The position numbers were made by a program, and so were the translations under genes. Positions 24,716 through 32,107 of a stretch of DNA of 64,000 nt are shown in pieces (within the stretch, counting starts at the first letter, position 1; the number at the start of each line of letters is the position of its first letter). Source of the DNA: Myxococcus stipitatus (GTDB lineage Bacteria; Myxococcota; Myxococcia; Myxococcales; Myxococcaceae); NCBI RefSeq assembly GCF_038561935.1, contig NZ_CP102770.1:9176001-9240000 (forward strand). The letters are read 5' to 3'. Below the pieces are notes generated by a model. The model saw only the letters and a program-made list of their open reading frames with translations. It made no database searches and was not told the DNA's origin.

Positions 24716-25354
24716 TCACGGCGGCGAAGCGAGGGCCTCCTCGAACTCCGTGGCGCCCTCCAGCAACACCGCGCAAAGACACGCGGGACCGAGCAGCGCC
24801 GAGAACCCATGCGCGCTGCCCTCCGTCTTCTCCAGCGCCTCGCCCGGCCAGACCTCGTGACCGGAGTCCTCGCGCAGCCCGCCCTCCAGCACGAGGTTCA
24901 GCTCGCGGCCCAGGTGGGTGTGCTTGGGATAGCGCACGCCCGGATGGAGCCGCAGCACGGCGGCCATCATCCCCTCGCGCGCGGGGCCGGGCTCCACGGG
25001 AAACAGCTCCGAGCCCTCCACCGGCCCCGGCATCCACCGCGACGCGTCCTCCAACGACTCCAGCATCCGCAGCGAGTGCTCTCGCGACAGGTCGAAGAAC
25101 GAGGCCACCGGGTCCGCGAAGCGCTCGAAGCGGCGGGGCCCCTCCATGCGCTCCATCAGCGCCCCCAGCACGGAGGCGGGGGGCTCGACGGGGGGCGTCA
25201 GGACAGACAGGGCGTCGCGCGCCATGGACAGACGCCGGACCTCGCCCTGGCACCGCGCGCAGTCCGCCAGGTGGCGCTCGGCGGCCTCCCGAGCGGGGGG
25301 CTCCAGGGTCTCCAGGACCCACTCCGCCAGGATGTCGTCGAGGTGCGCCATCAT
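24716..25354 (-). CDS. ChrR-like cupin anti-sigma factor
   Basis: About 212 residues. The N-terminus has a zinc anti-sigma motif, RHLADCARC, in a short helical bundle; the C-terminus is a cupin with YPKHTHLGRELNLVLEGGL and a distal SAHGF histidine, the metal-site pattern of ChrR. ChrR releases the ECF factor RpoE on singlet-oxygen stress. No sigma gene adjoins, so this looks like an orphan or a cupin that has kept only the fold. An in-frame GTG upstream is possible; the ATG pair preceded by GAGGGG is preferred. It lies 44 bases after dapD. Confidence 0.8.
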   Translation of the reverse strand: MMAHLDDILAEWVLETLEPPAREAAERHLADCARCQGEVRRLSMARDALSVLTPPVEPPASVLGALMERMEGPRRFERFADPVASFFDLSREHSLRMLESLEDASRWMPGPVEGSELFPVEPGPAREGMMAAVLRLHPGVRYPKHTHLGRELNLVLEGGLREDSGHEVWPGEALEKTEGSAHGFSALLGPACLCAVLLEGATEFEEALASPP

Positions 25355-25398
25355 CCCCTCTACGGAAGCCTCCACCGCTCTGGATTTTCCGAAGACGC

Positions 25399-26223
25399 CT
25401 AGACGGCCACGGCGAAGTCGCGCAGGGCCGAGTTGAGACTCGTCTTCTTGTCAGTCGATTGTGTCCGCTGGCCGATGATGAGCGCGCAGGGGACCATGTA
25501 CTTCCCAGCGGGGAATTGCTTCTCCCGCATCCCGGGAATCACCACGCTGCGAGCGGGGACGCGGCCCTTGTAGACGCGCTCCTCGGGGCCGGTGACGTCG
25601 ATGATTTGCGTGGACGCGGTGAGCACCACGTTGGCGCCCAGCACCGCCTCCTCCTCCACCACCACGCCCTCGACGACGATGCAGCGGCTGCCCAGGAAGG
25701 CGCGGTCCTCGATGATGACGGGCGATGCGGTGGGCGGCTCCAGCACGCCCCCCAGACCCACGCCGCCGGACAGGTGGACGTCGCTGCCCACCTGCGCGCA
25801 GCTGCCCACCGTGGCCCACGTGTCCACCATGGTGCCCGCGCCCACGCGCGCGCCGATGTTCACATAGCCCGGCATCACCACCGCGCCGCGCTCCACGAAG
25901 GCGCCGTAGCGCACCGTGCCCGGCGGCACGACGCGCACGCCCGCCTTGTCGAGGCCCTTCTTCAGGGGGACCTTGTCGTGGAACTCGAAGGGCCCCACCT
26001 CCATGACCTTCATCTCCGACACGGCGAAGAACAGGAGGATGGCCTCCTTCACCCAGGCGTGGACCTTCCAGCCGTCCGGGCCTTTCTCCGCGACGCGCAG
26101 CTCTCCGGAGTCCAGGCGCGCCACTGTCTCGCGCACGGCGGACACGAAGTCCGGGTCCTTGAGTTTCGTCCGGTCCGCGAACGCGGCGGAGACCTTCTGG
26201 GAAAGCTCGTCGATGGGCAGCAT
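25399..26223 (-). CDS. dapD: Tetrahydrodipicolinate N-succinyltransferase
   Basis: 274 residues started behind AAGGAGG. It transfers succinyl from succinyl-CoA to tetrahydrodipicolinate in the lysine/meso-DAP pathway. The left-handed hexapeptide-repeat helix is obvious (VNIGARVGAGTMVDTWATVG, SDVHLSGGVGLGGVLEP), and the flanking blocks GVRVVPPGTVRYGAF and PAGKYMVPCALIIG are conserved in DapD. Together with dapE nearby it shows the succinylase branch is used. Confidence 0.96.
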   Translation of the reverse strand: MLPIDELSQKVSAAFADRTKLKDPDFVSAVRETVARLDSGELRVAEKGPDGWKVHAWVKEAILLFFAVSEMKVMEVGPFEFHDKVPLKKGLDKAGVRVVPPGTVRYGAFVERGAVVMPGYVNIGARVGAGTMVDTWATVGSCAQVGSDVHLSGGVGLGGVLEPPTASPVIIEDRAFLGSRCIVVEGVVVEEEAVLGANVVLTASTQIIDVTGPEERVYKGRVPARSVVIPGMREKQFPAGKYMVPCALIIGQRTQSTDKKTSLNSALRDFAVAV

Positions 26224-26288
26224 GGCGCCTCCTTGAAGCACACTTCCGCGCGGCGCGCCGCACCAACCTGTAGCCCGCGCGTGCCCCC

Positions 26289-26594
26289 TCAACCGTGCGC
26301 CGCTTCGGGCTCCACCAGGGGAAACGTCTGCGTCGCGATTTCCCCGTGAAGCGAGCGGGGCGCCACGTCCACGGCGCCAGAGCCTTCCAGCTCCACCACC
26401 CCGCGCGTCACGTGGCGGATGCGCGACAGCGGCACCTGGCCCCAGTGCCGGCTGAGGAACCAGCGGCGCAGGTAGAGGTGCTCTCCACTGATGCGCGTCA
26501 CGTACCCGAGGAAGGTCCCCGCGCCGTCCCGCACGCGCATGCCACTCACGATGGAGCGCCGCTCATAGGGCGACGCGGTCTCGGGCCAGGCCAT
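26289..26594 (-). CDS. Small PRC-barrel-like protein
   Basis: 101 residues with an excellent AGGAGGTG ribosome site. The middle, GMRVRDGAGTFLGYVTRISG followed by HLYLRRWFLSRHWGQVPLSRI, has the beta pattern of PRC-barrel/DUF2171-type domains. No membrane segment. Function unknown; it precedes dapD on the same strand by 65 bases. Confidence 0.75.
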   Translation of the reverse strand: MAWPETASPYERRSIVSGMRVRDGAGTFLGYVTRISGEHLYLRRWFLSRHWGQVPLSRIRHVTRGVVELEGSGAVDVAPRSLHGEIATQTFPLVEPEAAHG

Positions 26595-26670
26595 CCGTCC
26601 ACCTCCTGCCGCTGAAGGTGCGCCCTCCTCCGCCCACCTGGGAGCACCCCTCCGCGTCCGCTCCCTCGGC

Positions 26671-26687
26671 AGGAGGCTTCGCCTCCT
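26671..26687. terminator. Hairpin downstream of the selenoprotein gene
   Basis: AGGAGGC-TTC-GCCTCCT is a perfect 7-bp stem with a three-base loop, about 92 bases after the selenoprotein stop on the minus strand and 77 bases before the next gene. No T-run follows. A transcription terminator or RNA-stability hairpin is plausible. Confidence 0.45.
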
Positions 26688-26779
26688 TCACCCGCTGGAG
26701 AAGTGTCGCGAACAGGACATCCGGCCCGCGTGGCCATGGGGGCGACCCGGGGCTCTCCGGGCCGCCCCGTGCAGGGAGG

Positions 26780-27016
26780 CTAGCCGTCCAGGGCGCGCGC
26801 GACCGCGTCCACCACCTCCTGGTCCGTGGGGAAGGCGAGCGAGTCCTTGCGGACGACCACCTTCCCATTCACGGCGACCTCGTAGCTTCCGGAAGGTCCC
26901 GTCTTCAGCTCCGCCACCACATCCAGCTCATCCTTCAGCGCGACCGCCGCACGGGCGGCCCGAGGCCTGTAGCCTCAAGAACCACAGTAGGTAATCGTCA
27001 CCTTCGCATCGGCCAT
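26780..27016 (-). CDS. SelW/Rdx-family selenoprotein (in-frame UGA)
   Basis: Reading through one in-frame TGA at 26975-26977 gives 78 residues: MADAKVTITYCGS, then selenocysteine 14, then GYRPRAARAAVALKDELDVV and on to a proper TAG. The C-x-x-U motif in TYCGSUGY, the LKTGPSGSYEVAVNGKVV core and the FPTDQEVVDAV C-terminus are exactly the SelW/SelT/SelH (Rdx) thioredoxin-like fold at its normal length. Homology continuous across the TGA shows it is not a stop. A hairpin sits just 3' of the codon. GAGGAA precedes the ATG. These are thiol/selenol oxidoreductases of uncertain substrate. Decoding requires SelA-D and tRNA-Sec, which are not in this window; a pseudogene is the alternative. Confidence 0.85.
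26942..26960 (-). promoter_or_regulatory. Candidate bacterial SECIS hairpin
   Basis: On the mRNA, GGCCGCC and GGCGGUC can form a 7-bp stem (one G-U pair) around the loop CGUGC, starting 14 bases after the UGA, so the loop lies at about +22 to +26. Bacterial SECIS elements place a GU-containing apical loop at about this distance inside the coding sequence for SelB binding. The fit is by eye; no folding calculation was possible. Confidence 0.6.
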
Positions 27017-27210
27017 GGTGCGTTTCCTCGAGTGTGCCGGGTGTCGCGCGACACGCGCGTCCCTGCTCGGGGAGATAATGCGTTTCATGCGCGGGGGCCA
27101 GCCTGTCCGCCCGGCGGGCGAGTGAGACCTCCCCCCGCGGCAAGCACTCGCGGGGGCCTGCACGGACTCGGCGACGCGCGGGCCGCGCGAGGCTAGGTTG
27201 CCATGTCACC

Positions 27211-28653
27211 ATGACCGACTTCCGTGAGCGCATCACCGCCGCCTATGACGCCGAGTCGTTCCGCCGCCAGGCGCACCAGTTGGTGGAGTCCCTCGCGGAC
27301 TATCTCGCCCAGGCCCAGCGCGGTGACGGCCTGCCCGTGCTGCCGTGGGCGGCGCCCGCGGTGAACGTGGACCGCTTCGCCGCGAACTTCCCCGAGGAGC
27401 CCACGGGGAACTTCCCGGAACTCGTCGCGCGAGTCCTCTCCGGCTCCAATCACTTGCATCACCCGCGCTACGTGGGCCACCAGGTGACGGCGCCCGTGCC
27501 CCTGGCCGCGTTGTGTGACGCCGTCTCATCGCTGCTCAACAACGGCATGGCTGTGTATGAGATGGGCCCCGTCTCCACCGCCATGGAGCGCAATGTGTTG
27601 CGTTGGATGGCGGCCCGGCTCGGCCTGCCGGAGACCTCCGACGGGGTCCTCACGTCGGGCGGCTCGCTGGGCAACCTCACCGCGCTGCTCGCCGCGCGTC
27701 AGGCCAAGGCCGGCTACGACGCATGGAACGATGGCGCCCACGCGGGCCCGCCCCTCGCGGCGCTCGTGGCCTCCACCGCGCACTACAGCCTCTCGCGCGC
27801 CACCCGGGTCATGGGCTGGGGCGTCAACGGCCTCGTCCCCGTCCCCGTGGATGAGCACTTCCGCCTCCGCCCGGAGGCCCTGGCCCCCGCGCTGGAGAAG
27901 GCCACCCTCGCGGGGCGCAAGGTCATCGCCGTCGTCGCCAGCGCGGGCTCCACCGCGACGGGCGCGTTCGACCCGCTGGAGTCCGTGGCCGACTTCTGCG
28001 AGCGGCACGGCCTGTGGTTCCACGTGGACGCCGCCCACGGCGCCTCCGCGGTGCTCAGCGCCGCCCACCGCCACCAGGTGCGCGGCATCGACCGCGCGGA
28101 CTCCGTCGTCTGGGACGCGCACAAGGGCCTGCTCATGCCCGCGCTCATCACCGCTGTCCTCTTCCGCGACGGCGCGCGCTCGTTCGAGGCCTTCGCTCAA
28201 GAGGCCAGCTACCTCTTCGACGGCGCCGAGCGCCCCTGGAGCGACGTGGCCCAGCGGACGATGGAGTGCACCAAGGAGATGATGGCGCTCAAGCTCTACA
28301 CGTGCCTGAGCGTGCTGGGCACGCGCCTGTTCGCGGACGCGGTGACGGAGTCCTACAACCAGACGCGCCGCTTCGCCGAGCGCCTGTCCGCCTCCGGCGA
28401 CTTCCAGGTCCCCGTGTCCCCCGACTGCAACATCCTCTGCTTCCGCCACACCCCCGCGCACGTCCCACCGGAGGAGTGGGACGGCCTGCAGGCCCGGCTG
28501 CGCGAGCGGCTGGTGACTCGCGGCGACTTCTACCTCGTGCAGACGAAGCTGCCCGGCGGCGTGTACCTGCGCGTCACCCTCATCAATCCGCTCACCACCG
28601 ACGCGGACCTGGACGCGCTGATGGAGTCCCTCAGGACGGCAGCTCGACGGTGA
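27211..28653 (+). CDS. PLP-dependent group II decarboxylase
   Basis: 480 residues. The PLP lysine is K305 in VVWDAHKGLLMP; H191 (STAHYSLSRA) stacks on the cofactor and D273 in HVDAAHG binds its ring nitrogen. N-terminal blocks NHLHHPRYVGHQVTAPVP and GVLTSGGSLGNLTALL are typical of the glutamate / aromatic-amino-acid / diaminobutyrate decarboxylase group. The substrate cannot be fixed; the His-His-Pro motif resembles 2,4-diaminobutyrate decarboxylases. Its last 23 bases overlap the convergent kinase gene. Confidence 0.9.
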   Translation: MTDFRERITAAYDAESFRRQAHQLVESLADYLAQAQRGDGLPVLPWAAPAVNVDRFAANFPEEPTGNFPELVARVLSGSNHLHHPRYVGHQVTAPVPLAALCDAVSSLLNNGMAVYEMGPVSTAMERNVLRWMAARLGLPETSDGVLTSGGSLGNLTALLAARQAKAGYDAWNDGAHAGPPLAALVASTAHYSLSRATRVMGWGVNGLVPVPVDEHFRLRPEALAPALEKATLAGRKVIAVVASAGSTATGAFDPLESVADFCERHGLWFHVDAAHGASAVLSAAHRHQVRGIDRADSVVWDAHKGLLMPALITAVLFRDGARSFEAFAQEASYLFDGAERPWSDVAQRTMECTKEMMALKLYTCLSVLGTRLFADAVTESYNQTRRFAERLSASGDFQVPVSPDCNILCFRHTPAHVPPEEWDGLQARLRERLVTRGDFYLVQTKLPGGVYLRVTLINPLTTDADLDALMESLRTAARR

Positions 28654-31135
28654 ACTCGCTGCCCACGCCGGGCTGCGACGTCACCGTGACGACGCCGCCC
28701 AGCACCGCCACCATCTCCCGCACCAGCGTCAGCCCCAGCCCCACGCCCGGCTTGGATTTGTTCTCCAGCCGCTCCATGTGCTCGAAGGGCTCGAAGACGC
28801 GGGCCTGCGCGTCCGGAGGAATGCCCGGGCCCGTGTCGCGCACCCGGAACCGCCACCCCCGAGGCCACCCCTCCACCCCCACCGACACGCATCCCTTGTC
28901 GGTGTACTTCACCGCGTTCATCAGCAGGTTGAGCAGCACCAGGTGGACGATGCGCGGGTCCGTGCGGGCCAGCAGCTTCCCCTCGGGCCGCTCCAGCTCC
29001 AGTTCCAACCCCTTGCGGGTCGCCTCGACGCGCACCTCCGCGACCACGTCGTCCACCACCCCACCCAGGTCCACCGCCTCGCGCCGCACCACCAGCCGGC
29101 CCTCCTCCAGCTGGTTGTACTGGAGCACCATCTCCACCATGTCCCGCAGGCGCAGCGTGGAGCGGTGCATCCGCTCGAACATGTCCAGCGCCCGCGGTGG
29201 CAGCCCCACCAACTCCCGCTGGAGCGCATGCAGGGTGAGCTGGAGCACCGACAGCGGCGTGCGCAGCTCGTGCGACACCAGTCGCAGCAGCGTGCTGCGC
29301 GACGAGCTCGCGCGCTCGGTGGTCTCCAGCGCCACCTCCAGCTGCCGCTTGCGCATGCCCAGCTCCCGCGCCATCGCCTCCAGGTCCACCGAGCGCGCCG
29401 CGAGCAGTCCCTGGAGCACCTCGCGCGTGCGCTTCATCGTCGCCAGGTTCGACACCCGCGCCACCAGCTCCTCCGACACGAAGGGCTTCACCACGTAGTC
29501 CTGCGCCCCCGCGCGCAGCAGGTCCACGCGCAGCGCCTCGTCCGCGCGCGCGGTGAGCAGCAACACCGGCGTGGACTCCAGCCCCGGGCGCGAGTGCACC
29601 TCGCGCACCAGCCGGTCTCCCCCCATGCGCGGCATCATCACGTCGCTGACGATGACGTCCGGCAGCATCCGCTCCGCCTGCGCCAGGCCATCCACTCCAT
29701 CCTCGGCGAAGGCCACCTGGAAGTGCTTGGACAACGTCTCCACCACGAAGCGGCGCATCTCCCGCGTGTCCTCCACCACCAGCACCCGGGGACGGCTCGA
29801 GTCCTCCACGCGCGCGGGCGCCGTCTCCATCACCTCCGGCCGGAGCAGGTCCACCTCCGCGCGCGTCGCCCCGGCGCTCACCCCCTGCGGCTCCACCTCC
29901 AGCCGCTCCGCCAGCTTCACCCCCGTGGGCGCCATCAGCGGCAGCTCCACCACGAAGCGGGCCCCGCCGCCCGGCCGCTCCTCCACCCAGACGCGCCCCT
30001 CATGCAGCGTCACGAAGTCGCGGGTGATGGCCAGGCCCAGGCCCGTGCCGCCCACATCGCGCGCCAGGTCCGAGTCCCCCTGACGGAACCGCTCGAAGAT
30101 GGCCTCGCGCAGCTCCGCGGGGACCCCCGGCCCGTTGTCCTCCACCACCAGCCGCCCCCAGCCCGCCTCCGCGCTCAGCGCGACGCGGATGTGGCCCCCT
30201 TCCGAGGTGAACTTGAACGCGTTGGACAGGAGGTTGAGCACCACCCGCTCCAGCTTCTCCGGGTCCACCTGCGCCGGCAGGCTCGCGGGCAGCTCCAGCA
30301 CCAGCGCCAGCCGCCGCTCCGCCGTGAGCGCCTCGAAGTTCTCCGCGCTCCAGCGCACCAGCCGCGCCAGGTCCACCTCCGAGTACCGCACGCGCATCTT
30401 CCCCGCGTCCAGCTTGGCCACGTCCAGGAGCGCGTTCACGTGCCGCAGCAACATGCGCGCGTTGCGGCGCACCACGTCCAGGTCCTTGTGCAGCGCCTCG
30501 CCCGGGTCCGCGTGCTGGAGCAGCCGCTCCACCGGGCCCAGGATGAGCGTCAGCGGCGTGCGCAGCTCATGGCTGACGTTGGCGAAGAAGCGGGTGCGCT
30601 GCTCCTCGGACGCCTTGAGCTTGGCGTACAGCGACTCCAGCTCCTGGGAGCTCTTCTCCAGCCCCACCCGCCGCTCCTCGGACAGGCGCGCCGCCTGGGT
30701 GAACTCCACCACCTTCCCGCGCAGCGGCACCAGGTACAGGCCCGTCGCCACCGACGCCACCGCCGTCACCAGCTTGATGCCGCCCGCCAGGTAGTAGGCG
30801 GAGTTCCACACGTTCCATATCTCCATGAAGTGCGTCAGCCCACACGCGGCGATGAAGACGCCGAACGACAGCACCATCCCCCCGAACGGCATCCGCGTGC
30901 GCCGCACCATCGCGTACAGCGACAAGGAGATGAGGAAGTAGGCCGCGCCGATGAACGCGTCCGACACCACGTGCATCACCACCAGGTCCGGCTTCCACAG
31001 GTAGCAATGACCGTGAGGCATGTTCCACGCCCCGAAGAGGAAATCCCCCAGGCTCCCCCGAGGGCCACCCTCCCCGAAGAGACCTCCCACCAGGGAAACC
31101 GCGCCTCGCACCGCAGGACCGAGCTGGCCGTTCAT
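28631..31135 (-). CDS. Hybrid histidine kinase with ethylene-receptor-type sensor
   Basis: 834 residues from MNGQLGP behind GGAAGGG. Residues 45-140 hold three membrane spans resembling the ETR1 ethylene-binding domain: D59, Y66 and I69 in span 1, and I95, C98 and H102 in FGVFIAACGLTHF, equivalent to the Cys65/His69 copper ligands of ETR1; the Pro36 position is Ser. After a coiled coil come HisKA 1 (H189, SHELRTPLTL), HATPase 1 (NAFKF, GTGLGLAI), a receiver (D498), then a second HisKA (H622, SHELRTPLSV) and second HATPase (NAVKY, GVGLGLTL). A double kinase around one receiver is unusual. No response regulator gene is adjacent. Confidence 0.9.
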   Translation of the reverse strand: MNGQLGPAVRGAVSLVGGLFGEGGPRGSLGDFLFGAWNMPHGHCYLWKPDLVVMHVVSDAFIGAAYFLISLSLYAMVRRTRMPFGGMVLSFGVFIAACGLTHFMEIWNVWNSAYYLAGGIKLVTAVASVATGLYLVPLRGKVVEFTQAARLSEERRVGLEKSSQELESLYAKLKASEEQRTRFFANVSHELRTPLTLILGPVERLLQHADPGEALHKDLDVVRRNARMLLRHVNALLDVAKLDAGKMRVRYSEVDLARLVRWSAENFEALTAERRLALVLELPASLPAQVDPEKLERVVLNLLSNAFKFTSEGGHIRVALSAEAGWGRLVVEDNGPGVPAELREAIFERFRQGDSDLARDVGGTGLGLAITRDFVTLHEGRVWVEERPGGGARFVVELPLMAPTGVKLAERLEVEPQGVSAGATRAEVDLLRPEVMETAPARVEDSSRPRVLVVEDTREMRRFVVETLSKHFQVAFAEDGVDGLAQAERMLPDVIVSDVMMPRMGGDRLVREVHSRPGLESTPVLLLTARADEALRVDLLRAGAQDYVVKPFVSEELVARVSNLATMKRTREVLQGLLAARSVDLEAMARELGMRKRQLEVALETTERASSSRSTLLRLVSHELRTPLSVLQLTLHALQRELVGLPPRALDMFERMHRSTLRLRDMVEMVLQYNQLEEGRLVVRREAVDLGGVVDDVVAEVRVEATRKGLELELERPEGKLLARTDPRIVHLVLLNLLMNAVKYTDKGCVSVGVEGWPRGWRFRVRDTGPGIPPDAQARVFEPFEHMERLENKSKPGVGLGLTLVREMVAVLGGVVTVTSQPGVGSEFTVELPS

Positions 31136-31338
31136 GGCGTTCCCTTCCACTGTCACACGGACGCAGGGAGCCCCCCACGGCCCCTGCCCCACCAGAGCCA
31201 TCCGCGCGATACACGTGAAGCGTGTTGCTACACCCCCATCTCACACCGCCTGGACGGGAAAGGGCAGGCACCCCCTCGACAGCGCCGGGTGCTGGACATT
31301 CGCCCCCGGGGTCGAAATGAGGTAGAGCGCGGAGCGTC

Positions 31339-32058
31339 ATGCTCGTCTCCCTGGTCATCCCCGTCTACAACGAGATTCCCACACTCGCGGAGCTGTTGCG
31401 CCGTTGCATCGCTGTCGACTTTCCGAAGGAGCTCGTCTTGGTGGACGATTGCTCTCGGGACGGAAGTCGCGAGCTGCTCGAGAAACTGGCCGCACAGGGT
31501 GTGGAGATACTCGGGGGGACCCCCCAGAACCGGAATGAAGTCCGGGTGTTGTTCCAGGAGAAGAACCAGGGCAAGGGCGCCGCGCTGCGCCGTGGCTTCG
31601 CCGAGGCCACCGGAGACATCATCCTGGTGCAGGACGCGGACCTGGAATACGACCCGCGCGACATCCCCAAGGTGATTCAGCCCATCCTGGATGGGGAAGC
31701 GGACGTGGTGTTCGGCAGCCGCTTCACCGGCACGCCGCGCCGGGTGCTGTATTTCTGGCACACCGTGCTCAACAACCTGCTCACCACGCTCTCCAACATG
31801 ACGAGCGGGTTGAACCTCACCGACATGGAGACTTGCTACAAGGCGTTCCGCGCCGAGGTGGTGCGCTCCTTCGAGGTGGAGGAGAACCGCTTCGGCTTCG
31901 AGCCCGAGGTCACCGCCAAGGTGGCGCGCGGCAACTGGCGCATCTACGAGGTGCCCATCAGCTACCACGGGCGCACGTACGAAGAGGGCAAGAAGATTGG
32001 CTGGAAGGACGGCGTGCGCGCCCTCTACGTCATCGGCAAGTACGCGCTGAAGCGGTAG
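31339..32058 (+). CDS. Family 2 glycosyltransferase, polyprenol-phosphate type
   Basis: 239 residues of a single GT-A domain: VIPVYNEIPTL, LVDDCSRDGS, the metal-site QDADLEYDPRDIP (DxD-like) and FGSRFTGTPRR with VLNNLLTTLSNMTSG. This pattern belongs to dolichol/undecaprenyl-phosphate sugar transferases (DPM1-like) that make lipid-linked sugars at the inner membrane. No C-terminal membrane spans, so it is the soluble, DPM1-like form. GGAG precedes the ATG. It diverges from the kinase gene. Confidence 0.93.
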   Translation: MLVSLVIPVYNEIPTLAELLRRCIAVDFPKELVLVDDCSRDGSRELLEKLAAQGVEILGGTPQNRNEVRVLFQEKNQGKGAALRRGFAEATGDIILVQDADLEYDPRDIPKVIQPILDGEADVVFGSRFTGTPRRVLYFWHTVLNNLLTTLSNMTSGLNLTDMETCYKAFRAEVVRSFEVEENRFGFEPEVTAKVARGNWRIYEVPISYHGRTYEEGKKIGWKDGVRALYVIGKYALKR

Positions 32059-32064
32059 CAGCCA

Positions 32065-32096
32065 GGAGCGGCGGCCCTGTCGAGGACCGCCACTCC
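32065..32096. terminator. Imperfect hairpin between convergent genes
   Basis: GGAG-c-GGCGG-c-CCT pairs with AGG-a-CCGCC-a-CTCC around GTCG: twelve pairs with two mismatches, between the stops of the glycosyltransferase (32058) and antiporter (32108) genes. A bidirectional terminator is likely. Confidence 0.5.
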
Positions 32097-32107
32097 CATC
32101 AGGCCCC

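Noticed and set aside
26975..26977. TGA in the SelW gene as a true stop (pseudogene)
   Set aside because: Conserved SelW sequence continues without any other lesion to a normal stop, and the TGA is exactly at the redox-active position.
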